A stretch of DNA of 19,996 nt, from assembly GCA_003153215.1 (NCBI GenBank), contig PLXL01000149.1, forward strand, positions 1 through 19,996, in the 5' to 3' direction. Numbering within the stretch: position 1 is the stretch's first letter; each line of letters begins with the position of its first letter. Source of the stretch: Candidatus Dormiibacterota bacterium (GTDB lineage Bacteria; Chloroflexota; Dormibacteria; Aeolococcales; Aeolococcaceae). This document shows positions 7,458-14,688 of the stretch, piece by piece. The position numbers and the translations under genes were made by a program. The notes under the pieces were generated by a model. The model worked only from the letters and a program-made list of their open reading frames with translations, was not told the DNA's origin and made no database searches.

Positions 7458-7473
7458 TAGAATCCCCACAGTG
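7458..7473 (+). promoter_or_regulatory. -10 hexamer with leaderless GTG start for the GH3 gene
   Basis: TAGAAT (7458-7463) fits TANNNT and is followed by 7 bases and then GTG 7471. Transcription would begin at or next to the start codon, which is the leaderless layout common in Actinomycetota and Deinococcota. There is no ribosome site before GTG, which agrees. No clear -35 is present. Confidence 0.5.
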
Positions 7474-10047
7474 ACGCAGTTGCAAGATGACGTCTTCGCC
7501 ACCGAGAAGGTGCTGTTGGCGCAGCTCAGCCTCGAGCGAAAGATCCGTCTCCTCACCGGGGCCACCCACTGGTACTTCCATGGCGATGACCAGGTCGGGC
7601 TCCGACCGATAGTCGTCTCCGACGGTCCGGCCGGAGTCCGCGGCGTGCGCTTCCGGACCGACCGCCCCGTCTCCTCGCTGCCCGCCCCGATCGCGCTCGC
7701 CGCCACCTGGGACCCCGCGCTGGTCCACGACGTCGCAGCCGCCCTCGGCCGTGAGGCCCGCTCTCTCGACGTGGACGTCCTTCTGGCCCCCAACGTGAAC
7801 CTGGTGCGCACGCCGCTCGGCGGGCGCGCCTTCGAGTGTTTCTCCGAGGATCCGTGGCTGACCGCGGGCATCGCCGTCGCCTACATCCGGGGAGTCCAGG
7901 AGGTCGGGGTCGCCTCCTGCCTCAAGCACTTCGTGGCCAACGACTCCGAGACCGAGCGCAAGATCTACGACGCCCGGATCGACGAGACGACGCTCCGGGA
8001 GCTGTACCTGGTTCCCTTCGAGGTCTGTGTCCGCGAGGCGGATCCGGCGATGATCATGGTCGGTTACAACTCGGTGAACGGATTCGCCATGACCGCCAAC
8101 CGTCCACTGATTCGGGATCTGCTCAAGGACGAGTGGGGTTACGGCGGGGTGGTGCTGTCCGACTGGACCGCGACCCGGGACACCGAGGAGTCGGCGCTAG
8201 CGGGCCTGGACCTGGTGATGCCCGGCCCCGACGGCCCCTGGGGGGACCGCCTCGTGGCCGCCGTCGAGGCCGGTCGGGTGTCCGTGGCGGAGATCGATGA
8301 CAAGGTACTGCGCCTGCTGCGTCTGGCGCGACGGGTGGGGGCCCTGAGCACTCCCGATGAAGCGGCAGCGACGTCGCAGGGATCGACGCCCGCCCCCGGC
8401 GGGGGCTCGTGGGCGCCCCACAGGGTGGACCCCGCCCTGCTGCGTCAGGTCGCCGGGCGCTCCTTCGTCCTGCTGCGCAACCGGGACGGAGTGCTGCCCC
8501 TGGAGGGCGACGCCCGCCAGCAGATCGCCGTGGTGGGGCCGAACGCCGCCTGGCCCAGGATCCAGGGGGGGGGAAGCGCCATGGTCCTCCCGGTCAGGCG
8601 ACCCGGCCTGATCGACGCTCTGCGCTCCGCCGCCGGTGACGTGACGGTGGAGCTCCATCCCGGCTGCCGCCCCTGGTCCATCGTCCCGGAGGCGGAGGAG
8701 GGCACGCTGCACGACCCGGTGGGCGGGGAGCCCGGGGTGCGCCTCACCGTTCATGCCGAGGACGGAGCCCTCCTGTACGACGCGCGGTATGAGCGCAACG
8801 CCGTGACCTGGTGGGACGACCTGCCCGATGCCGTCCATGCCGGCGCATCGAGCATCGTCGTCCGCGGCCGCTACCGGCCGGTGGTCAGCGGGCCTCATCT
8901 GATCGGTGCCGCAGGCCTCGGTCGGGTGGCGATCAGCATCGACGGCCAGCGGATCGCCGAGGCGACGACCCTGGCACCACCGGAGCTGATTGGGCTGATC
9001 GCGCGGCCCCCCGAGCTCCGCGTCCCGGTCGACCTGGAGGCCGGTCGGGAGGTCGAGGTCCGGATCGATAACCATCTTCCGGCATCACTGGAGTCCGGCC
9101 GTGAGGTCGAAGCGCGGCCCGGGGCCCAGGGCCTCCCCACGACCCGCGTTCACAGCGCTCGTCTGGTCATCTTCCGTCTCGGCATCGCGGCTGCCCCCGA
9201 CGAGGAGGTCATGATCGCCGAGGCAGTCGAGGCCGCCAGTCGCTCGACCGCCGCGGTGGTCGTGGTGGGCTCGGCGGAGAGCAGCAACAGCGAGGGGTAC
9301 GACCGCGATTCGCTGGCCCTGCCCGGTCGCCAGGACGAGCTGGTCCGCCAGGTTGCCGCCGCCAACCCACGAACCGTGGTCGTCGTCAACTCTGGGTCGT
9401 CAGTGCTCATGCCCTGGGCGGACGAAGTCGCCGCGGTGCTCCAGGTGTGGCTTCCTGGTCAGGCGATGGGCGAGGCGATCGCCGACGTCCTGTTGGGCGT
9501 CGCGGAGCCGGGGGGACGGCTCCCGGTGACCGTGCCCCGGCGTGAAGCCGACTGCCCGGTCCTCGCCGCCGAGCCCCACTTTGGCAAGCTCGAATACTCG
9601 GAGGGGCTGCTGGTCGGCTACCGCGGCTACGACCGTGCCGGCACCGATCCGCTCTTCTGCTTCGGTCACGGGCTCGGCTACACCGAGTGGGAGTACCTGG
9701 CGCTGCGGCCAGCCACCACCGTGCTCCATGCGGGAGAGGACCTCCCCGTGACCGTGACGGTGCGCAACGTCGGAGGACGCCGCGGGCGCGAGATCGTCCA
9801 GCTCTACCTGGAACCATTGCCTGGCGCCGGCGACCGGGCCCGCCCGGCGCGGGCCCTGGCCGCCTTCGCCCCCGTCGATGCCGATCCGGGAGAGGAGGCG
9901 ACGGTCGCCCTCACCGTGCCATCCCGTGCCTTCGCCCGATTCCGGGAGAGCCCCCGCGGGTGGGGCTGGCCGGCTGCCCAGTGGCGGCTGCGCGCGGGCC
10001 GCTCGTCGCGCGACCTGCCTCTCAGCGAACCGGTCCGCGTGAGCTGA
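7471..10047 (+). CDS. GH3 beta-glucosidase with inserted PA14 domain
   Basis: A retaining GH3 enzyme of 858 residues. The N-terminal barrel (about 1-290) has SDGPAGVRG near 50, the substrate-binding KHF near 152, and the nucleophile Asp near 231 in VVLSDWTA. The second domain starts near 325 (SFVLLRNRDGVLPL, VVGPNA, GGGSA) and carries the likely acid/base Glu in SNSEGYDRDSL near 608. Between these, about residues 420-570 form a PA14-type insert (LLYDARY, WWDD, VVRGRYRP, RVAISIDGQ), the layout of Kluyveromyces marxianus BglI. A fibronectin III-like end follows (GHGLGY, then GREIVQLYLEP). PA14 inserts usually shape the site toward short sugars or aryl glucosides. No signal peptide, so it is probably cytoplasmic. 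GTG 7471 is preferred: the frame is open back to 7270, but that part has no family match and overlaps GH94. Confidence 0.95.
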   Translation: MTQLQDDVFATEKVLLAQLSLERKIRLLTGATHWYFHGDDQVGLRPIVVSDGPAGVRGVRFRTDRPVSSLPAPIALAATWDPALVHDVAAALGREARSLDVDVLLAPNVNLVRTPLGGRAFECFSEDPWLTAGIAVAYIRGVQEVGVASCLKHFVANDSETERKIYDARIDETTLRELYLVPFEVCVREADPAMIMVGYNSVNGFAMTANRPLIRDLLKDEWGYGGVVLSDWTATRDTEESALAGLDLVMPGPDGPWGDRLVAAVEAGRVSVAEIDDKVLRLLRLARRVGALSTPDEAAATSQGSTPAPGGGSWAPHRVDPALLRQVAGRSFVLLRNRDGVLPLEGDARQQIAVVGPNAAWPRIQGGGSAMVLPVRRPGLIDALRSAAGDVTVELHPGCRPWSIVPEAEEGTLHDPVGGEPGVRLTVHAEDGALLYDARYERNAVTWWDDLPDAVHAGASSIVVRGRYRPVVSGPHLIGAAGLGRVAISIDGQRIAEATTLAPPELIGLIARPPELRVPVDLEAGREVEVRIDNHLPASLESGREVEARPGAQGLPTTRVHSARLVIFRLGIAAAPDEEVMIAEAVEAASRSTAAVVVVGSAESSNSEGYDRDSLALPGRQDELVRQVAAANPRTVVVVNSGSSVLMPWADEVAAVLQVWLPGQAMGEAIADVLLGVAEPGGRLPVTVPRREADCPVLAAEPHFGKLEYSEGLLVGYRGYDRAGTDPLFCFGHGLGYTEWEYLALRPATTVLHAGEDLPVTVTVRNVGGRRGREIVQLYLEPLPGAGDRARPARALAAFAPVDADPGEEATVALTVPSRAFARFRESPRGWGWPAAQWRLRAGRSSRDLPLSEPVRVS

Positions 10048-10235
10048 CGGCTCGACCGGCGGTCCAGCTCGGCTGAGCATTCCCGCGCCGCACTGGCGGG
10101 CCCGTCGTGGCGGGCCGTCCCGCCAATCCTGCTGGCCCCCCGAGGGGTCCGGCTGCGCTTGCGCACCCCGGACGCGGCCTCACCGCAGAGCTTCGAGATG
10201 TCTTCCAGCGGGTCGGTCCGCGGGAGCCGGGAAAG

Positions 10236-10288
10236 CCCGGCCGGCACGCTGCCGGCCGGGCCCTGCCCGCCCACCCACTGTGGGTGGG
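10236..10288. terminator. Two strong hairpins between converging genes
   Basis: The first pairs 10236-10246 with 10250-10260, an unbroken 11-bp stem with a CGC loop. The second pairs 10270-10277 (CCCACCCA) with 10281-10288 around CTG. They lie between the GH3 stop (10047) and the stop of the binding-protein gene (10340). Neither is followed by a clear T run, so intrinsic termination is uncertain, but the position fits a bidirectional transcript end. The rest of the 292-base gap (10048-10235, 10289-10339) shows nothing I recognise. Confidence 0.5.
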
Positions 10289-10339
10289 GCTATTCCGTTG
10301 TGGTCCGCACTGCTCGACGGAGCAGAGTGGTGTTATCGG

Positions 10340-12163
10340 TCAGTGAGCCACCGGCTTGAGCTGCATCAGGATGTACGGCATCTGAGGATCGCTCGGGCTG
10401 GGGTTCATGTAGGGGTGTGACTGGTTCGGCCAGCCGGTGTAGTTCGCGCTGCTGAACACGTTCCAGTCGGCTCCGTAGAGGAGTGGGACGTAGGGAACCT
10501 GGGTCGACATGATGGTCTCGAGCGACTGGACGGTCGTGTTGATCGTCGAGGTGTCGCTGGGGTTGGTGGAGGCGTACGTGGTCAGGGCTGTTGCCGCGGC
10601 CGCGTCACCTGAGAAGGCCTTCATTCCCGTGTAGGCAGCCGAGGTGCTGGATTGGGTGGCGTCGAACCAGTCCTCGTACTGGACGTAGGGGATGCTGCCG
10701 CCGTTGCCCCAGTGGATCAGGGTCTGCCAACCGGTGGCGCTGGTGGAGTATCCGGAGAACCAGTCAGAGTAGCCCTGGGCGGCCTTGGTGGTCACGTCCA
10801 TGCCCACTGCCTGGAGCTCCGACGAGATGAGGGCAGCGTCTTCCCAGTAGTCGGAGAAGGCGATCGGGTCGTACACCGAGAAGCTGATGTCCTGACCGCC
10901 CTTTTCCCAGCAGTTGGTCGGGCTGTTGCTCGTGCAGTTGCCGCCCTTGGTGTACCCCGAGGTGGCGCTGTAGCTGGAGCTGGTCGGAGCCGTGTAACCG
11001 TCCGCGGTGAGGATGTCGTAGACGTCATCGCCGGTGGGCAGGTTGTCAGCCTTGGCGGTCACCGCGTCCGGGACGTTCCCGGCGGTCGAGAGGTCGTTGG
11101 TTAGACTCCCGCTCGATGGAAGGTACGACTTCTGCGCGGGCAGGATCAACCCACTCGAGGAGCTCGCCGGCTGCTCGTATCCGGACTCACCCAGGAGGCC
11201 GAGGGCGTTGCGGTCGATGCCGTAGCTGACCGCCTTGCGCACCTGCGCGTCCCCGATCCCGGTGGCCCCGCCGTTACCCGTGTTCAGGTTGAACCAGAGG
11301 GTCACGGTGCTGCCGGCGGCGAACCAGGCGTTGTTGGTCTGGGGGTTGAGGTCGACGAAGGTCGAGTAGATGTTGGGGATGTCGTTACCGGCCCAATCGA
11401 GCTGGCCGCTCACCAGTGCGTCGCTCGCGGCGGCGTTGGTGGCGAGCGAGGGAGTCTCGATCTCGGACTCCGGCGGCTTACCGCCCCAGTAGTTGGGATT
11501 CGGCTTCCACTTGATGAGAGAGCTGGAGTAGCTGTCCAGCATGAAGGGGCCGGTGCCGATCGGGGTGGTGATCTTCACCGTCGGGTTGGAGGCGATCGAG
11601 TTAGCCTGCGCCGCCTGCAGCATGTACTCGTTGCCGAGGATGGTGTACAAGGCGGTGTACTGCGCCGTGGCGAAGGTGAGCGTCACGACGTTGCCCGAGG
11701 CGGTCGGGGCCGACGACTGGGCCGGCATGCCGTTGATGTTCGCCTTGGGGTTCATCAGCATCTTGTAGGTGGCGACAACGTCGGCCGGCCCGAAGGACGA
11801 GCCGTTGTTGAACTTGATGCCCGACTTGATGGTGATCGAGAGCTTGGTGCCAGTGCTGTTGAAGCTGTAGGCGCTGGCAAGCCAGTAGTGGGTCCCGCTC
11901 GAGGTCGGGTCGAGAACGTCGAACTCGATCAACGGCTCGTTGACGAGCGTCCGGGTTCCCATCTGGGCCGCCACCGAGTTGCTGTCATAGGGGTTGAAGT
12001 CGTCCGAGAACGTCACCCCGGTGGTCGGCTCTGCGATGAGCGGCGGACCCGCCGTCGTGGTCGTCGACGACGACGACGACCCGGTGCTGGAGCTCCCGCA
12101 AGCGGCGACGGCCACGGTCAAGACCGCCGTCCCGAGCAGGCCTGTCAATGTTCTCCGATTCAT
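10340..12163 (-). CDS. Substrate-binding lipoprotein of an Opp/Dpp-type ABC transporter
   Basis: A family 5 solute-binding protein (SBP_bac_5), 607 residues. The N-terminus MNRRTLTGLLGTAVLTVAVAAC is cut here by function: two Arg, a hydrophobic core, and a lipobox ending at Cys22, so it should be anchored outside the membrane. A Ser/Thr-only linker follows (about residues 23-40). The mature part has the family's order: FNPYDSNS, LVNEPLIEF, a GIKFNNGSSFGPADV block, then IGTGPFMLDSYSS and RKAVSYGIDRNALG. Two Cys in GGNCTSNSPTNCWEKG may form a surface disulfide. ATG 12163 gives the signal peptide at the exact N-terminus; an upstream extension to 12259 would bury it. It is the last gene of the transporter operon. 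A carbohydrate ligand is inferred from neighbours; peptides are the classical ligands of the family. Confidence 0.92.
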   Translation of the reverse strand: MNRRTLTGLLGTAVLTVAVAACGSSSTGSSSSSTTTTAGPPLIAEPTTGVTFSDDFNPYDSNSVAAQMGTRTLVNEPLIEFDVLDPTSSGTHYWLASAYSFNSTGTKLSITIKSGIKFNNGSSFGPADVVATYKMLMNPKANINGMPAQSSAPTASGNVVTLTFATAQYTALYTILGNEYMLQAAQANSIASNPTVKITTPIGTGPFMLDSYSSSLIKWKPNPNYWGGKPPESEIETPSLATNAAASDALVSGQLDWAGNDIPNIYSTFVDLNPQTNNAWFAAGSTVTLWFNLNTGNGGATGIGDAQVRKAVSYGIDRNALGLLGESGYEQPASSSSGLILPAQKSYLPSSGSLTNDLSTAGNVPDAVTAKADNLPTGDDVYDILTADGYTAPTSSSYSATSGYTKGGNCTSNSPTNCWEKGGQDISFSVYDPIAFSDYWEDAALISSELQAVGMDVTTKAAQGYSDWFSGYSTSATGWQTLIHWGNGGSIPYVQYEDWFDATQSSTSAAYTGMKAFSGDAAAATALTTYASTNPSDTSTINTTVQSLETIMSTQVPYVPLLYGADWNVFSSANYTGWPNQSHPYMNPSPSDPQMPYILMQLKPVAH

Positions 12164-12262
12164 AAGCTCGCAATCTCCGTAAGGCACAGCCCGAGGCGGG
12201 CGGTGCGCATTCTGCTGATAGATGCCGAGGCGAGGCACCGCCACCAAGAGCGGTCGCATCCG

Positions 12263-12329
12263 GGCTCACCGACCGGTGAGCCGCACACGCGCCTCTCCAC
12301 GATGCCTCCCGGGCTCCGGCGAAGCCCGG
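12263..12329 (-). promoter_or_regulatory. Two hairpins upstream of the binding-protein gene
   Basis: The first pairs 12263-12270 (GGCTCACC) with 12275-12282 around GACC; the second pairs 12309-12315 (CCGGGCT) with 12323-12329 around seven bases. Both stems are perfect. They lie in the 222-base gap between the oppF stop and ATG 12163. Such structures often mark mRNA processing or partial termination that raises the relative amount of binding-protein message. Inferred from position only. Confidence 0.45.
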
Positions 12330-12352
12330 AACGCTGTAAGCCATGGTCCGGT

Positions 12353-12396
12353 CCTCCTCAGTCCTCCTTGGTCCTCCTTGCCCTCCTAGCCCTCCT
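12353..12396 (-). repeat. Five AGGAGG motifs in tandem (decamer-like repeat)
   Basis: On the minus strand AGGAGG occurs at 12391-12396, 12382-12387, 12373-12378, 12363-12368 and 12353-12358, spaced 9, 9, 10 and 10 bases. The array begins inside the last codons of oppF, where it reads EEG-stop, and ends 8 bases before ATG 12344. AGGAGG is the perfect Shine-Dalgarno sequence. It may be a slippage-made repeat, a ribosome-loading array, or both. Confidence 0.8.
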
Positions 12397-13525
12397 CGTG
12401 GATGGTGCTGCTCATCGGGTCGTGCTCACGATCAGGCGACCCGCCGGCAGGGTTCGGTCGGGGCTGGGCGCCGTCTTCCGGCGGGGCCTCTCCACCATTG
12501 CTGCCCGCCCGGCGCTGGGCCGGGTCGACGTGCAGCCAGCAGGCGGCCACGTGCCCCGACGAGATCGGGACGTCGGGCGGGACCTCCCGCCTGCAGATCT
12601 CCATGGCGTGGGGGCAGCGGGGATGGAAGCGGCATCCGCTCGGAGGGGAGATCAGGCTCGGCGGCGCACCGCTTCCGGCCAGGCTCGGCGGCTCCGCGCG
12701 GTCCGGGTCGGGAGCGGCCGAGAGCAGGAGCTGGGTGTAGGGGTGGGCCGGGCTGTCGGTGAGAGTCGCGCTCGGCGCCGACTCCACCAGCTTGCCGGCG
12801 TACATCACCATGATGGTGTCGGCGAGGTAGCGCGCCGAGCCGATATCGTGGGTGACGTAGAGGATCGCCAGGTGATCGCGATCGCGCAGGTCAGCCAGCA
12901 GGTTGAGCAAGCCCAGACGGACCGAGACGTCGAGCATCGAGACCGGCTCGTCGGCGAGAAGCACCCGCGGCCGGACCGCCAGCGCCCGAGCGATCGCCAC
13001 TCGCTGCCGCTGGCCTCCGGAGAGCTCGTGGGGAAACTTGTTCGCGAAACGCTCGGGCGGCTCGAGCGCCACCCGGCGGAGCAGGTCACTCACGGCGGCG
13101 TCGATGTCGGTGGCACCATGGTGGATCCGCAAGGGGCGCACCAGGTCGTGGCGCACCCGGTACACCGGGTTGAGGGAGCTGAAGGGGTCCTGGAGGACCA
13201 TCTGAACCTGAGCCGTGTAGGAGCGCGGACGCCTCCGCGGCGCCGGCTCACCATCGATGAACAGCTCGCCGAGGTCGGGCGTGATGACCTTGGCAAGCAG
13301 CCGGGCGACTGTCGTCTTCCCTGAGCCGCTCTCGCCCACCAAGCCGGTGACCGTCCCCGCGGAGAGAGCGATGGAGAAGTCCTCCACGGCGCAGAGGCGC
13401 GCCCGGCGGGCGAAGATGCCGTGACCGCCCTTCACCGAGAAGTACTTGGTGAGGTTCCTCCCCTCCAGGGCCGGCTCCGCGGCGACAGATGCGGTGGTGG
13501 ACGGAGTGCGCGCTGCGACGCTCAT
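12386..13525 (-). CDS. Opp/Dpp-type ABC transporter ATPase (OppF position)
   Basis: A 379-residue ATP-binding subunit that pairs with the OppD-type subunit to power import. Walker A GESGSGKT at 64-71, Q-loop Gln112 in VLQDPFSSLNP, signature LSGGQ at 168-172, Walker B VLLADEP with Glu193, H-loop His226. QDPFSSLNP is typical of OppF. The C-terminal oligopeptide-transporter region holds Cys298, Cys304, Cys311 and Cys329 in a CxFHPRCPxAxEIC pattern, the pattern that binds a 4Fe-4S cluster in the Mycobacterium tuberculosis Opp system. A tail of about 45 Pro/Gly-rich residues follows. ATG 13525 overlaps the preceding gene's TGA by four bases, giving tight coupling; the frame is open further upstream but only as a shadow of oppD. 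Confidence 0.95.
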   Translation of the reverse strand: MSVAARTPSTTASVAAEPALEGRNLTKYFSVKGGHGIFARRARLCAVEDFSIALSAGTVTGLVGESGSGKTTVARLLAKVITPDLGELFIDGEPAPRRRPRSYTAQVQMVLQDPFSSLNPVYRVRHDLVRPLRIHHGATDIDAAVSDLLRRVALEPPERFANKFPHELSGGQRQRVAIARALAVRPRVLLADEPVSMLDVSVRLGLLNLLADLRDRDHLAILYVTHDIGSARYLADTIMVMYAGKLVESAPSATLTDSPAHPYTQLLLSAAPDPDRAEPPSLAGSGAPPSLISPPSGCRFHPRCPHAMEICRREVPPDVPISSGHVAACWLHVDPAQRRAGSNGGEAPPEDGAQPRPNPAGGSPDREHDPMSSTIHEEG

Positions 13526-14688
13526 CGCGAACTCCGGCGGAACCTGGGCGCAGCGGCCCCCATCGCTCCGGGTGCCGGCTGCAGCGGGTCGGGAAGGTCC
13601 AGATCCTGGGGTACGCTGACGTCGCCCGCGTGGAGCCAGCAGGCTGCCGTGCGACCCGACTCGGCGAGAGACACGAGCGTCGGCGTCTCCGACCGGCACC
13701 GCTCCATCGCCCACGGGCAGCGGGGGTGGAAGGCGCACCCATGAGGGAGGGCTCGCAGGTCGGGCGGCGAGCCCGGGATGCCCTCCATGGCCGCGCGCTC
13801 CCCGTGCATCGGCGGGAAGCAGTGGAGCAGGCCGTGGGTGTACGGCATCCGTGGGGCGCGGAAGAGGGAGACCGCCGGAGCCCTCTCGACGATGCGCCCC
13901 GCGTACATGACCGCGATCTCGTCGGCGAGCTCGATGAGCAGGGAGAGGTCGTGGGTGATGAAAAGGGCAGCGAAACCCAGGCGGTCGCGCAGACTCATCA
14001 ACTCCTCGAGGATCTCCCGCTGAGTCACGACGTCGAGGGCGGTCGTGGGCTCGTCCAGGATCATGACCTGGGGGTCGAGAGCCAGGGCCATGGCGATCAT
14101 GACCCGCTGCCGCTGGCCGCCGGAGAGCTCGTGGGGATAGCTGCGGAGTCGGTCGGCGGTCAGCCCCACCATCTCCAAGAGCTCCACCGCCCGGTCCACC
14201 CTCTCCGCCGCGGAAAGGTTGCGACGGTGTACGCGGAGCAGGTCGTCGAACTGGGCGCGTGTCGTGGCCACGGGATTGAGAGAGTTCAGGGCGCTCTGAG
14301 GGACCACCGAGATCTCGGACCAGCGCAGGGAGCGCAACTCCTCCTCGCCAGCCGACAGGACGTCCACGGTGCGCCTCTCCCCGGAGGCGGGTTTGGAGTG
14401 GAAGAGGACCTCGCCGGCGGTGATCACGCCCGGCCACCGGAGCAGGCGGATGGTTGCCATCGCCAGGGTCGACTTGCCGCTACCGCTCTCGCCGGCGAGC
14501 CCCAGCACGTGTCCGCGCCGAAGGACCAGGTCGCAGTCCACGACGGGGTGAACAGCTTCGTCACCCAGGCCGTAATCCACGCAGAGCCCCCGGATCTCGA
14601 GGACCGGGTCCGCAACCCCGGCTGAGCCCGCCGCCGGGTCTGCGGGCACCTCCGCGTTCGGTGTGAGGTGCGCGTTGCCGAGCGTCAT
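13522..14688 (-). CDS. Opp/Dpp-type ABC transporter ATPase (OppD position)
   Basis: A 388-residue ATP-binding subunit. Walker A GESGSGKS at 66-73, Q-loop Gln131 in VVPQSALNSLNP, signature LSGGQ at 188-192, Walker B VMILDEPTTALD with Glu213, and H-loop His246 in ITHD. PQSALNSLNP and DEPTTALDV are marks of the OppD/DppD group. Near the C-terminus Cys318, Cys324, Cys331 and Cys350 repeat the iron-sulfur pattern seen in the partner ATPase. ATG 14688 overlaps the end of oppC by four bases (ATGA), and the gene's own TGA overlaps the start of oppF in the same way. The first 27 residues are an Ala/Pro-rich lead-in before the domain. Confidence 0.95.
   Translation of the reverse strand: MTLGNAHLTPNAEVPADPAAGSAGVADPVLEIRGLCVDYGLGDEAVHPVVDCDLVLRRGHVLGLAGESGSGKSTLAMATIRLLRWPGVITAGEVLFHSKPASGERRTVDVLSAGEEELRSLRWSEISVVPQSALNSLNPVATTRAQFDDLLRVHRRNLSAAERVDRAVELLEMVGLTADRLRSYPHELSGGQRQRVMIAMALALDPQVMILDEPTTALDVVTQREILEELMSLRDRLGFAALFITHDLSLLIELADEIAVMYAGRIVERAPAVSLFRAPRMPYTHGLLHCFPPMHGERAAMEGIPGSPPDLRALPHGCAFHPRCPWAMERCRSETPTLVSLAESGRTAACWLHAGDVSVPQDLDLPDPLQPAPGAMGAAAPRFRRSSR

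Noticed and set aside
11985..12344. 119-codon frame starting at ATG 12344 behind the AGGAGG array
   Set aside because: Most of it overlaps the signal peptide and first domain of the binding protein in another frame and its peptide is low-complexity. It is not called as a gene, though its start is discussed as a possible leader.
12386..14437. Single 683-residue protein in the oppF frame
   Set aside because: The first 304 residues are a shadow of oppD, Arg/Pro-rich without motifs; the ATPase begins at ATG 13525 with a four-base overlap typical of Opp operons.
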